64,000 bases of DNA from Panulirus ornatus (GCF_036320965.1 NC_092241.1:3008295-3072294); one strand, 5' to 3'; positions 12,125-30,414 are shown, counted from the stretch's first letter. Numbers and translations: made by a program. Notes: generated by a model from the sequence alone, not told the origin.

Positions 12125-12480
12125 GTGTTGGAGATACGTAGAGGCTGAGCCATTAATGTCAGTGTTGGCGATAATAGATAGGTGAATCATTAACATAAGT
12201 GTTGGAGAAAAAAAAAACTTGAACCATTGACATCGGTGTTCGCGAGACTTAGTAGCTGAACCACTAACATCATTGTTGGTGATAACAAGTAGCTGAACTC
12301 ATTAGCATCAATGTTGATGATAAAATAACTAGTTGGACCATTACTGTCAGTGTTGGCGAGACTTAGTAGTTGAACCATTAATAGTGAGGTTGACAATACT
12401 CAGAGAATGAACCATCAGCATCAGCGTTTGCGACTCTCAGAAGCTGAACCACTGATGGTGACTGCTGGTGAACCTGAGAG
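12125..12480. repeat. Degenerate 37-bp minisatellite, about ten units
   Basis: A unit of the form GTGTTGGCGAGACTTAGTAG followed by CTGAACCATTAACATCA recurs with starts near 12,125, 12,162, 12,199, 12,235, 12,273, 12,311, 12,350, 12,387, 12,424 and 12,461, a spacing of 36-39 bp. Units differ by several substitutions and small indels, so the array is old. No coding frame runs through it. Confidence 0.85.
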
Positions 12481-12516
12481 CCAGTACTGGCTCATGATAA
12501 CATTTTGCAACATACT

Positions 12517-12520
<4 letters not shown>

Positions 12521-12558
<38 letters not shown>
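12521..12558. repeat. (AC)n microsatellite
   Basis: About 19 AC dinucleotides shortly after the minisatellite. Confidence 0.97.
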
Positions 12559-12561
<3 letters not shown>

Positions 12562-13725
12562 GAGGTGTACCGTTTCTACTTAAAAAGAAGATTAGTTTGT
12601 GGTTTCTGATAAGTGTTATCTGCTTACAATAAGAAGCTGAACCTCAAACGGCGAAGCCTCACTGGTTTTCTCAACGAGTCACTTCTCATGGGAAAGGTTC
12701 CTCTGGACTCGAACTTTGACAGGAGTGACACAAGTGTTCGAAGAAGAAAAATAGAAGGGAGCAAATATTATCCTCCAAGAAAAATCATTGCCCGTGTAAC
12801 TTGTCCGCAGTCGGCAAACTTATGGAAATTATCAATTGCAATAGAAATGTAAATCACAGAATATCGTCATTCAACAAGTCACAGCATTTTTTTTTTCATC
12901 GTCGTCTGTCGTCCAGGAATTACAAATGTCCTTGATTTCTTCCGTGACATTATCATCATCTATGACGAAAATGAAGCGGATGGTTTAATTTTTTTTTCTT
13001 TTTTATAGTTTTACCCAGTAATCTAATCAGTCCGTGTTAAAGGTTGCTTCCTAATATTGTCGGCATGGCACTGACGGTGTTGTACAGAAAGACATGAATA
13101 CCAGGCGAGGCTTAGAACAGTCAGTCAAGAAAATCATTAGATTTTCGCAAAGTAAAGAATATAAGCCCAGAGGGTCAGCGTCCTCTTTCGAACAAACCAA
13201 AGAATTTCTCCTTTGATATAACAGTTGATAATGATAATGATTTACAACACGATGAATACATTTAAGAGTAGGTTTTCAAATCATTTAACAATACGAAAGC
13301 TGTGTAAGGTTTCTATCCATTGTTCTCTTCTTATCATTCATAATGGATTAGTTATTTGTCCTCTTTAGTATTACCTTATTATTTCGAGGTGTTCAGGATT
13401 GTTTCGTAGATTACGAGCGGCTGAATAAACAATTCTGTGGGACAGTCGGCAACATTTACTAACCCCTTCCACCAGTATGTTTACACATATGGACACAAGG
13501 AATGTTTGCTGCTTTACAGTACCTGTGTTCGAAGCCTCAACAATAGCTGTGTAGTGGAGAATACGTCTGATGATCCAGATGAAAAGTATTAGAAAAGAGA
13601 GTAGTAATTTGCTGATTGATTTACAATAAACAGCTCGAATATGTTGCACGATAAATGAACAGGGGTTGATGCGTGGTACTAAAAGTGTTCTTGGTAGCAG
13701 AACAGGAGCTAAAGTTATCACCAAG
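12559..13725. other. Unassigned sequence, no recognisable gene
   Basis: Contains a 79-codon ORF at 12,613-12,852 (+), rich in lysine and arginine, and a 117-codon ORF at 13,371-13,724 (-). I recognise neither. Neither shows splice context, a domain motif or a repeated family match. T-rich runs occur near 12,885 and 12,990. I treat it as old noncoding DNA. Confidence 0.5.
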
Positions 13726-14960
13726 ATTAGGTTGCAGGTGACCTAACAATGACGGAGTATTAGGGACTGCGGTCAACGCTGAGACGGTACACATGGAGTA
13801 GAAATGTCATTAGCATTTGTGTTGCAAGCGAATTAACAATGACAGGGCAACAGGGGCTGAATTGTGCCATTACTGTTGTGTTGCATGCGATCTAACGGTG
13901 GTAGAGTAACGGAGACACAGCTATGTTCCGAGCGGCCTAACAGTGGCAAAGCAACACAAACTAGAAAGATCCACAGATGTTGTGTTGCATGGAGTCAGAC
14001 TGTGGCGGTGCCGCAGAAAATCTTCGTTACCATCATTGTGTTACAGATGGTGTGACAATGACAGTAGAGCAGAGGTCTGGTGTATGCTCTCACAGTCATG
14101 TTACACGTGATTTTCTGATAAAAGGTGAAGATGTTACCGCGTGTTGATTGTGATAACCATTCATGGTTACTAGTTAAGTGTTACGGGAACGTAGCTTTGG
14201 ATTCGTCTTGCCCCGACTCCTAACCTTGTATACATGGACTGTCTTGAACCCATCGTTTGAACACACGCACTCACACACCCACCCACCCACACACACATAC
14301 CAGCGTAAGCCAAGGACACATCTGTCGATCAGCCCTTGGAGAGGATGAACATCTAGGTTGGGTGTAGGCCGGCTGCCACGCTCAGGATTCGAACTCATGG
14401 GGACCCGACGGGGTGGGGGGGACCGTGCTGAGTTATGGTCAATACCGCTAACCACTACACCACAGAAGCACGTAAATAGGTGCTGTTGCAAGTGTTGCGA
14501 CAATGGCAAACCATTGCATCCCGCTGCCAGATTTGTGTTGCACGTGGTCTAATAGTAGAAAGGAGAGCTGACATAAGCATTTTTTAATGTTCTCAATGGT
14601 GGATGAGCAACAGAAGATATAAGCACATTGAAAGTTGTTGGAACAGTGAAAGACCAACAAGGGTCCAACAATGATAGAATGACAGAGGTTAAAGGTTGAT
14701 GCTATCGGTAAGTTTGTAACAGTAACAGAACAACAGTGAGTAAAGTGCGTTTATCGGTGACGTGCTTTCTATTATACGCAGCACAACAGGGGCTGAGATG
14801 CGTTCCCAGCATTGTTTTGTAAGTGGTCCATTAATGGCACATGAAAAGAAGCGAAGGCGTGTTGCAAGTGGCCGTACAGAGGATAGGTAACAGGGGCTGG
14901 ACGTATGTTGTCTTCGGTGGGCTGCAGGGGTGCCACAGCAGCACGGCTCCAAATGTTTGT
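13726..14960. repeat. Degenerate minisatellite of about 55-60 bp units, interrupted by a SINE
   Basis: Variants of GTGTTGCATGCGATCTAACA followed by ATGACAGAGCAACAGGGGCT recur at roughly 13,730, 13,820, 13,877, 13,922, 13,978, 14,037, 14,096, then after the SINE at 14,480, 14,533, 14,810 and 14,858. Spacing is mostly 45-60 bp, with larger gaps where units have decayed. The array is old and irregular, and I give it as one interrupted locus. The 14,166-14,264 stretch is not clearly part of a unit. Confidence 0.65.
14265..14468 (-). mobile_element. tRNA-derived SINE inside the minisatellite
   Basis: The minus strand starts GTGCTTCTGTGGTGTAGTGG with A-box-like TGGTGTAGTGGTTAGCGG (about 14,442-14,464). 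A B-box-like GAGTTCGAATCC is at 14,383-14,396. After the tRNA-like head comes a body containing GTTCATCCTC (14,341-14,350), shared with the SINE at 11,786. A (GT/GGGT)n-type tail lies at about 14,265-14,300. A tRNA gene is unlikely because the acceptor region does not close and the body continues. Confidence 0.72.
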
Positions 14961-16207
14961 TAACGATCAACGGGTGTGATAAGATCAGCTGGTCTCCGAA
15001 GCACAGCCAGGACCCTCACTCGTGCTTGAGGCCACACTCACCAGGGCACCTGACAAACGCCTTATCTCACTTACTCTTGAACTGCAGTCGCATTACGTGC
15101 AAGAGAAGACAATGTTAATTTGTTTCCTATACCCCCAGGAATATAAACAAATCTGTTGATAATTCTAGTAGCGTTTACAAAGACAGTTTTGTTGATATAT
15201 TCGAAATAATCGTGGAGCCCCTTTTCCATGTTGGGTATAAGTAGTTATCAACATGTCTGGAATGCCAATGCAGGCAACATCTGACATATACCCCGTCCGA
15301 GTGTACTTATTTCGCATCTTTCAATGTCCTTGTGAGACTAGGTGTCCAGGCAAAATATGTTTCATCTTTACAAGTTGGCACACGAATGGGTGTGAGTTAG
15401 ATAGAAACATTTCAAGATAAATCTGTGGATCGTACAGTAGTTGCATTTTGTCTCAGATCTTCTGAATTTTACATAGACGAACACACGACCGAAGTCTTCA
15501 TTTAATGATACAAAAACTTAGATTTCTCAAGTTTGCGTGTCATCAAAAATCACTCCAACCACTAACATATCTTTATGAATCTTAGTACAAATATATTCAG
15601 ATTACACCGGAAGACATCTGACATCACTCTGTAGAGTTATCACCTTATGGATACGTGAAGGTGTCTCCTGCATCAAGAGGTGTTTCTGTAAACATTACAT
15701 CCCTCTATCTCTCGATGCTCGTCTAAGTTCATACATCTGCACAAAAGAATTAAATTCTAAATCCCGATATTCTTCCAATTTTCATGTTCGTAGGTTAGCC
15801 TAAGTTAAAACAACCTTTGTAACATCATATCTTTCTTGTCAGTTTCCAACAAAAAGTTGACAGATAAGATAGATAAAGCCGACTGATTGCCTCGATGTGG
15901 GAGGTCCTATACAATACATTGTTTGTATCAACTAAAAAGATTATGAAAATCACCCCAAGTGATGAAGAGTTACACGCCTTCCACTGGCCCAGGAAGAAAC
16001 CACACATCATTTCGAGGCATATTAGCCTAGAAAACATGAGTAAAACCTACTATATTTGCGAGAAAAAGGGAGCAATAAAGAGCACTATAGAAATATAGAG
16101 CATATCCTTCAGCGCATTGTCTTATCCTTCATATCCTTCCTGAGATTTTGTTCCTGTAGCGATCACTGCAGAGGCTTCCGCCCCCCGCTTTCTGTGTTCC
16201 GGAGGAG

Positions 16208-16210
<3 letters not shown>
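14961..16210. other. Unassigned sequence
   Basis: About 1.25 kb without a recognisable gene, repeat family or strong ORF. The longest frames are about 60-70 codons and match nothing I know. Confidence 0.5.

Positions 16211-16244
<34 letters not shown>
16211..16244. repeat. (AC)n microsatellite
   Basis: About 17 AC units, immediately before the fold-back repeat. Confidence 0.96.
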
Positions 16245-16246
<2 letters not shown>

Positions 16247-16251
16247 TGCGA

Positions 16252-16412
16252 TAGGTTCGAGTCTGGCATCATGCCTGTCATAAAAATGATATGATGTGGA
16301 CAGGTAAGAGCACTGTTTACAAATAACTTTGTCGTAAGCAAAATCTCTAAACAGTTTTCTTTCCTGTCCACATTACAAAATCTTACCACAGGCATGATGC
16401 CAAACCCGAACA
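16252..16412. repeat. Long imperfect inverted repeat (fold-back element)
   Basis: The left arm begins GGTTCGAGTCTGGCATCATG and runs through ATGATGTGGACAGG and AGCACTGTTTA. The right arm, read on the minus strand, begins GTTCGGGTTTGGCATCATGC and runs through AATGTGGACAGG and AACTGTTTA. The arms are about 65-70 bp, roughly 16,252-16,320 and 16,346-16,412, with a spacer near 25 bp. This could be a small fold-back or MITE-like element, or the source of a hairpin RNA. No flanking duplication was evident. Confidence 0.7.
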
Positions 16413-16419
16413 CTACCTT

Positions 16420-16589
16420 CCGGTAACACTTGTTTACCAGTGGCGTCTTAGCTACGTCTCTTCCTTGTATGTCACTTGACTGTTTTACATCTTCTATCTC
16501 ATTCTTGTATCTCCCCTGACGATGTGATCATTACACGAAAGTGCAATTGGGAACTTATCGTGTTTCATTTTCCTTATAGCTTTCAGTTA

Positions 16590-16590
<1 letters not shown>
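16420..16590 (+). mobile_element. Penelope-like element terminal repeat fragment
   Basis: Matches the terminal repeat at 21,380-21,537 in the same orientation: CTTGTTTACCAGTGGCGTCT near 16,430, then the core CTCCCCTGACGATGTGATCA, TTACACGAAAGTGC at 16,511-16,544 and GTGTTTCATTTTCC. The hammerhead-like core has CTGACGA and GAAA. The stem III palindrome is damaged by one substitution (GTGCAATT instead of GTGCACTT). Confidence 0.75.

Positions 16591-16592
<2 letters not shown>

Positions 16593-16642
<50 letters not shown>
16593..16642. repeat. (AC)n microsatellite
   Basis: About 25 AC units between two Penelope-like fragments. Confidence 0.96.
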
Positions 16643-16645
<3 letters not shown>

Positions 16646-16845
16646 GATTAACGAAAGCATTTGTTTCTTGTCCTGTCCTTATACTATATTCATTTTGCTT
16701 AAGTCTAACATAGACATCCATACCAGTCTGCTCAATTCAAAATACATTACAGCTTTTACAGTATATTCTATAAACATAGCCAGCAGAATTTTCTGGCGAG
16801 TTTTTTTATTAAGATACTTAACAATATTGATGTTGCTAAGACAAT
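16643..16845 (-). mobile_element. Penelope-like fragment (GIY-YIG region), minus orientation
   Basis: CTTGTCCTGTCCTTATACTA then TTTTGCTTAAGTCTAAC matches, in the same orientation, the minus-strand element at 11,050-11,190. It is the reverse complement of 21,000-21,170 in the intact copy, so it is the GIY-YIG coding part read from the minus strand. Frames are broken. At about 16,846 it meets a plus-oriented fragment of the same family. Confidence 0.65.
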
Positions 16846-17098
16846 CATCATTCCATTAATATTCCTTAGGGCAATGTATATATGCACTACAGTATATATT
16901 GATGATGAGTTTCAGATATATTTTATTGGATCCAACTTAAACTATCCTAGATCTTTCAGAGATAAATCCTTTAAGTTTGAATGGAAATCATTTTATAGAG
17001 ATGAACCAAAATTTCCTGTTGACACCAAGAACCTTTTAGTTCTCCCGTTTAGTGATGATTTCATTTTGCCCCCCAAGTTGCTTAAAATATTATCTATC
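16846..17098 (+). mobile_element. Penelope-like fragment (end of RT), plus orientation
   Basis: The frame at 16,874-17,149 encodes DDEFQIYFIGSNLNYPRSFR and PKFPVDTKNLLVLPF. This parallels DDEFEKIYSIGS and PKLPIDTKNLLVLPF of the copy at 20,751-20,975. It is the segment between the RT catalytic block and the GIY-YIG domain. It is truncated on both sides and followed by the 3' tail of a LINE-A copy. Confidence 0.7.
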
Positions 17099-17103
17099 TA
17101 CAT

Positions 17104-19852
<2,749 letters not shown>

Positions 19853-19857
19853 CATCT

Positions 19858-20250
19858 TTGTCCCCTTCAGTACCATATATGTATGGACTTATCAAAACAT
19901 ATAAACAAAATTTTCTAGCAAGACCTATAGTGAGTTCAGTGGGCTCCATCACATATAAATTGTCATCTTTGTCCCCTTCATTACCATATATGTATGGACT
20001 TATCAAAACACATAAAAAAAATTTTCCTGCAAGACCTATAGTGAGTACAGTGGGCTCCATCACATATAAATTGTCAAAATGGTTAGTTTCTGTATTAAGC
20101 TCTTTTGTAGGTAAGACATCAAATTCTGATATCATGAACAATGTATATTTAGTTAAAGACCTTAACAATATCAATGTTAATTTTGATTTCAAAAATTTAG
20201 CTTTGATGTTTCCTCACTTTCCACAAAACTTCCAGTTAATGACCTTTTAG
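19858..20250 (+). pseudogene. Penelope-like RT, amino-terminal part with in-frame duplication
   Basis: 131 codons. YMYGLIKTHKKNFPARPIVS is the RT motif of the L-K-T-H-K...R-P-I-V-S type in these elements. The block of 37 residues from SPSVPYMYGLIKTYK to SITYKL occurs twice in tandem (starts near 19,853 and 19,964, period 111 bp) with a few substitutions, an in-frame duplication unlikely to be tolerated by the enzyme. It ends in a stop at 20,248, after which the frame shifts to the RT core. Confidence 0.8.
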
Positions 20251-20321
20251 AATATTTATTGGATGTTTTGGATGATATTCATTTACCTGTTTCAAAATCA
20301 GTTTCCATTGAAGTGATATAA

Positions 20322-20741
20322 TTGTGTATAAAAGGCAGTGTTTTTCAATTCAATGGAGATTATCATGAGCAAAAATTTGGTATGACAATGGGTAACCCTC
20401 TTTCACCTGTACTAAATAATCTTTATATGGAATTTTTTGAAACAAAAATACTAAAGGATATCTTACCTTCAAATGCAATTTGGTTTAGGTATGTAGATGA
20501 TGTCCTTTGTGTTTGGCCAACAAGTGAAAATTTACAAACATTTCATCCCTTAGTTAACAATTTAGTACCTTACATCGAATTTACTATAGAAGATGAAAAT
20601 AATGGTATGTTACCATTTTTAGATTGCAAGATTCATGGGCAAGGAAACAAGTTTAAGTTTAGCATGTATAGAAGACTTACCAATGTATGCTCATATATCC
20701 ATTATTACTCATCCCAACATGACAGAGTTAAATTAACATAA
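20322..20741 (+). pseudogene. Penelope-like RT core
   Basis: 139 codons with FGMTMGNPLSPVLNNLYMEF (the primer-grip side motif with GNPLSP) and NAIWFRYVDDVLCVWPTSEN, whose YVDD holds the two catalytic aspartates. MLPFLDCKIH (the FLD motif) follows. All RT catalytic residues in this part are present. Frame breaks on both sides make the gene a pseudogene. The same core, on the minus strand, is at 11,574-11,777. Confidence 0.85.
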
Positions 20742-20950
20742 TTTCAATCTATGTTCCTTAGGGCATTACGTATTTGCAGCTTGGAGTATATTGATGATGA
20801 GTTTGAGAAGATATATTCTATTGGATCTAAATCCCTTAAATCCCTTAAGTTAGCAAAGAAATCATTTTATAGAGTTGAGCCCAAACTTCCCATTGACACC
20901 AAGAATCTTTTAGTTCTCCCTTTTTTAATAACAATTTTACTTCATTTCCC

Positions 20951-21334
20951 ATGTTGCTTAAATCCTTTTATGTAAATGTTGCCTTAAGCAACTATAATAC
21001 TATAAAGAATATCTTAAACAGGAACTCACTAGAAAATTCTCCTGGTTGCATCTATAAAGTACCATGTAGAAATTATGATAAGCATTATGTTGGGCAGACT
21101 GGTAAGGATCTTTCTTTTAGACTTAAGCAACATAAATATAGTATAAGAACAGGACAAGAATCAAATGCCTTGTTTAATCATGTTAGAAGCTATGATCATT
21201 GTATTGACTGGAGGAGTGCCATCTCAGTTATTAACTCTAACTCCAGTACCACGAGAAATATCATTGAGTCTTCTATCATTAGATACACAAAAAATTATAA
21301 TCTTAACATTGTGAAGGTCTGTACAAATTGGTAA
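20951..21334 (+). pseudogene. Penelope-like GIY-YIG endonuclease domain
   Basis: 127 codons. GCIYKVPCRNYDKHYVGQTG gives the IY...YVG pair of the GIY-YIG fold, followed by LSFRLKQHK with the conserved arginine. Further on come HVRSYDHCIDW (histidines and cysteines of the CCHH type), then TTRNIIESSIIRY, where the glutamate is the expected metal ligand, and YNLN. This domain nicks target DNA in Penelope-like elements. The start used is only the first ATG in this frame; the true protein would continue from the RT, 25 codons of overlap away in another frame. Confidence 0.88.
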
Positions 21335-21538
21335 AAATTTTTAAAATTTGCAAACAATTCACCTTCTTGTCCACATGATAAGTTTATGATACGCTCCTTG
21401 TTTGTCTTGGACAATCGCAAGTTTACCAAATGGCGGCCTAGCTGCGTCTCTTCGCGTCCCTTTGTGTCTCCCCTGATAATGTCATTATTACACGAAAGTG
21501 CACTTGGACCTTATCGTGTTTCATTTTCCCCGTGGACT

Positions 21539-26247
<4,709 letters not shown>

Positions 26248-26326
<79 letters not shown>
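26248..26326. repeat. (TA)n microsatellite
   Basis: Pure TA in the spacer of the inverted LINE-A pair. It is followed by TTGCTTTGTCGCGAGG, a scrap of the LINE-A 3' end fused to RT coding sequence. Confidence 0.96.
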
Positions 26327-26328
<2 letters not shown>

Positions 26329-26338
26329 CTTTGTCGCG

Positions 26339-26680
26339 AGGTTATTAGGTACAGTAGGGTTGACGGACAAGTCAATTGGGAAGTAAGTTTGAATGGAGAA
26401 AAACTGGAAGAAGTGAAGTGTGTTAGATATCTGGGAGTGGATTTGGCAGCGGATGGAACCATGGAAGCGGAAGTGAATCATAGTGTGGGGGGGGCGAAAG
26501 TTCTGGGAGCGTTGAAGAATGTGTGGAAGTCGAGAACATTATCTCGGAAAGCAAAAAGGGGTATGTTTGAAGGAATAGTGGTTCCAACAATGTTGTATGG
26601 TTGCGAGGCGTGGGCTATGGATAGAGTTGTGCGCAGGAGGATGGATGTGCTGGAAATGAGATGTTTGAGGACAATGTGTT
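26339..26680 (+). mobile_element. LINE-A internal fragment
   Basis: Plus-strand RT end and beginning of the carboxy-terminal domain ([20 protein letters not shown] to RRRMDVLEMRCLRTMC), open in frame 26,326-26,718. It is joined without spacer to a second plus-strand copy that begins further upstream in the ORF, so about 0.3 kb is present twice in direct orientation. Confidence 0.8.
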
Positions 26681-27717
26681 TTGGAAAGAGGGGCAAGTAT
26701 GAAGTCTGTTGGGGATGAGAGAGCTTGGGAAGTGAGTCAGTTGTTGTTCGCTAATGATACAGCGCTGGTGGCTGATTCATGTGAGAAACTGCAGAAGCTG
26801 GTGACTGAGTTTGGTAAAGTGTGTGAAAGAAGAAAGTTAAGAGTAAATGTGAATAAGAGCAAGGTTATTAGGTACAGTAGGGTTGAGGGTCAAGTCAATT
26901 GGGAGGTGAGTTTGAATGGAGAAAAACTGGAGGAAGTGAAGTGTTTTAGATATCTGGGAGTGGATCTGGCAGTGGATGGAACCATGGAAGCGGAAGTGGA
27001 TCATAGGGTGGGGGAGGGTGCGAAAATTCTGGGAGCCTTGAAGAATGTGTGGAAGTCGAGAACATTATCTCGGAAAGCAAAAATGGGTATGTTTGAAGGA
27101 ATAGTGGTTCCAACAATGTTGTATGGTTGCGAGGCGTGGGCTATGGATAGAGTTGTGCGCAGGAGGATGGATGTGCTGGAAATGAGATGTTTGAGGACAA
27201 TGTGTGGTGTGAGGTGGTTTGATCGAGTAAGTAACGTAAGGGTAAGAGAGATGTGTGGAAATAAAGAGGGCGTGGTTGAGAGAGCAGAAGAGGGTGTTTT
27301 GAAATGGTTCGGGCACATGGAGAGAATGAGTGAGGAAAGATTGACCAAGAGAATATATGTGTCGGAGGTGGGGGGAACGAGGAGAAGAGGGAGACCAAAT
27401 TGGAGGTGGAAAGATGGAGTGAAAAAGATTTTGTGTGATCGGGGCCTGAACATGCAGGAGGGTGAAAGGAGGGCAAGGAATAGAGTGAATTGGAGCGATG
27501 TGGTATACTGGGGTTGACGTGCTGTCAGTGGATTGAATCAAGGCATGTGAAGCGTCTGGCGTAAACCATGGAAAGCTGTGTAGGTATGTATATTTGCGTG
27601 TGTGGACGTATGTATATACATGTGTATGGGGGTGGGTTGGGCCATTTCTTTCGTCTGTTTCCTTGCGCTACCTCGCAAACGCGGGAGACAGCGACAAAGC
27701 AAAAAAAAAAAAAAAGA
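26681..27717 (+). mobile_element. LINE-A copy with open carboxy-terminal half, right arm of inverted pair
   Basis: The frame 26,681-27,517 (278 codons) runs from [20 protein letters not shown] through [20 protein letters not shown] (FAND instead of FADD, losing the first catalytic aspartate), [15 protein letters not shown] and [16 protein letters not shown] to the tail VNWSDVVYWG. There the usual RR codons are replaced by a stop. The mid-length 3' UTR, the A15 tail and the following (TA)n mirror the copy at 25,208-26,247. Confidence 0.87.
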
Positions 27718-28699
<982 letters not shown>

Positions 28700-28700
<1 letters not shown>

Positions 28701-29000
28701 GGGGTGTGGAGGCGGGGGAGGTGCTTACCAGATCCTTGTGTTACTGGTTGCTTAGCCCATCTTTTGTTTTTATATTTGTTCATTTCTTTTTAATGAATGG
28801 GTTATTTGACTTTTTTTGGGGGGGGGAGGGGGGCTTGCCTTGTCCTTCTGTTACTTGCTGCTTTCCCCATCTTTGATATTCATACTTACTGTTAAATTTT
28901 TGTTGTTGTTTAATTTTGATATGTTTAGATGTTATCTGGGGGACTTACTAGGTCCTTGTGCTTGTGGTTGCTTTCCCCATTTTCATGTATATTTTGGTGT
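28700..29000. repeat. Three tandem ~110-bp units beside a LINE fragment
   Basis: CTTACCAGATCCTTGTGTTA then CTGGTTGCTTAGCCCATCTT (about 28,721), its variant from 28,832 (CTTGCCTTGTCCTTCTGTTA) and a third at about 28,942 (CTTACTAGGTCCTTGTGCTT). Spacing is about 110 bp. They lie just downstream, on the minus strand, of the LINE-C coding end, so they are probably its 3' UTR repeats. Confidence 0.6.
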
Positions 29001-29780
29001 CGGATCATTTGATATCATTATTTTCCTACTGCTTGGGAACCAGTAATGGTTTTTTCGAAATATTCTTCTCTTTCTACTATCCATTTTTGAAATGCTTCAG
29101 TATTTTGTTCTCGAATTTTTCCCAAATTGTTTTTGCTCTGTTGTGTAGTAACATCTATTGGTAATAAATTTGCTCTTTGGTGTAGTTCTTCACTTCTGAT
29201 TATTTCTGGATATCCCATGTTTGATATAAATTTCAGTGCTTCTTTTTGTACTTTTTTTGTATTTCTTTTATTTGTTAACTTTATGTTTAGGTAAGGGTGG
29301 ATATTCTGTTACGGATCCTATTAGTGTTGTATGTAGTATCTTTTATTGAGATAATATTTCTAAATCTCTGTGATTTAGCTAACATCTCATTGGTTCTTCA
29401 TACTTTTTCCTTTATGCAGTTGGTTATTCCTCTGGTTGTAATTTTCAATTCCAGTAATGTATATCCTCTACTATATGGATAAAGGTCTTCATGGACGATT
29501 ATTGGGTCATTTTTGAATTTTGCAATTAGTATAATTTCGAATTTGATTCTCCATTTGTATATAAGGTTATCAATATTTTCTATTGTACTAGTTGTATGTT
29601 TTGCCATTAGTGCTTTTGATTTTCCTGGATATGTTATTATTTGTGTTATGTCATCTGCATACATAATATGCTCACTATACTTTGTTGGTAGAGGCATAAC
29701 TAATGTATATATTATAAACAAAGTTGGAGAGAGGCATCCGCCATGTGGGACTACACTCTGTAGTTGTATGTGATTTCCTG
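29000..29780 (-). mobile_element. LINE-C fragment (I/jockey-like RT), decayed
   Basis: Unlike LINE-A. The minus strand encodes VVPHGGCLSPTLFIIYTL then EHIMYADDITQIITYPGKSK (29,398-29,750), the P-Q-G-x-x-x-S-P and Y-A-D-D motifs of non-LTR RTs. IDNLIYKWRIKFEI and YTLLELKITTRGITNCI follow. Further on, MGYPEIIRSEELHQRANLLP (29,018-29,218) is the typical carboxy-terminal region of this type of element. Frames are broken between the two parts. Clade assignment rests on general similarity of the YADDITQII segment to I/jockey-group LINEs and is tentative. Confidence 0.72.
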
Positions 29781-30300
29781 TACATATTGTTATAGTTTAT
29801 GAAGCTATCTACCATTGTCAGTCAAACAGGTCACACAAGATCTTTTTAAGAAACAAGTACAATCGTTTTTATGGAATAAGCAAGGTGCAAATCCTCACTG
29901 CATTTGTAAATCATTTCCAGGTTCTTTTTAGTCATACTGAAATCACCCTGTCTAATATAATGTTTAACTATATCTTTGTAATCTATATATGTATATATTG
30001 GTAATAGCATGGAAATAAGAATTTGTTAGTCGTTATGTAACATCTCTGGTGATGCACTTAAAACTGTGTATCTATTTTATCACAGTGGACTCGGTGACTC
30101 AATACCAATATTCACTTATACTAAGAAACAAGTATGAAATGAGCAATAGCCACGGGACACTTGCGAACTGAAAGCAAGTGAAACAAGGATCAACCTTAAG
30201 TAACAAAAAAATAAATCAAAACAAATATAATCAACAAAGTAATAATTCAGATTGTCCTGCCATCTGTTGGGCAGATGTGAAGTACGGTCAATCTTCACCA
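29781..30300. other. Unassigned sequence upstream of the SLC38-like gene
   Basis: AT-rich, without an ORF or repeat that I recognise. It would contain the 5' flank of the host gene if transcription starts near 30,300. Confidence 0.4.
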
Positions 30301-30414
30301 GCTGAGCGGAGATGACTGTCTGGGTTGTATGTACACAACTTGACGTAAACAAAATCCTCCCATGTCATAAGCGCTCAAAACATTCTAGTGTGGGAAGGGT
30401 TAGGAGTAGGACGT
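30300..30414 (+). promoter_or_regulatory. Putative 5' UTR exon of the SLC38-like gene
   Basis: This segment ends in AGGACGT followed by GTAAGT (30,415-30,420), a near-consensus splice donor. The upstream boundary and start site are not visible; I found no clear TATA box. The call depends on the acceptor at 30,486-30,487 and on the coding exon that follows. Confidence 0.35.

Larger units (their letters stand above)
19853..21537 (+). mobile_element. Penelope-like element, best copy (RT plus GIY-YIG)
   Basis: Coding pieces in order on the plus strand: the RT amino part 19,858-20,250, RT core 20,322-20,741, RT end 20,751-20,975 and GIY-YIG endonuclease 20,951-21,334, then the terminal repeat 21,380-21,537. 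Frameshifts and stops separate the pieces (for example a stop at 20,250 and near 20,320), so it is not functional as read. The left end abuts the LINE-A endonuclease at 19,852 and the right end abuts (TA)n. The element has the order expected of Penelope-like retroelements, RT followed by GIY-YIG. It lacks an APE-type endonuclease and an RNase H. Confidence 0.88.

Noticed and set aside
12125..12480. Regular 37-bp repeats as a possible CRISPR array
   Set aside because: Whole units diverge without a constant repeat plus unique spacer pattern, and the surroundings are eukaryotic.
12613..12852. 79-codon ORF, basic
   Set aside because: No recognisable motif, no repeat family, no splice signals linked to other exons; expected by chance.
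14265..14468. A possible functional tRNA gene
   Set aside because: A and B boxes are present, but there is no paired acceptor stem or terminator after the expected end; the body continues as in the second SINE.
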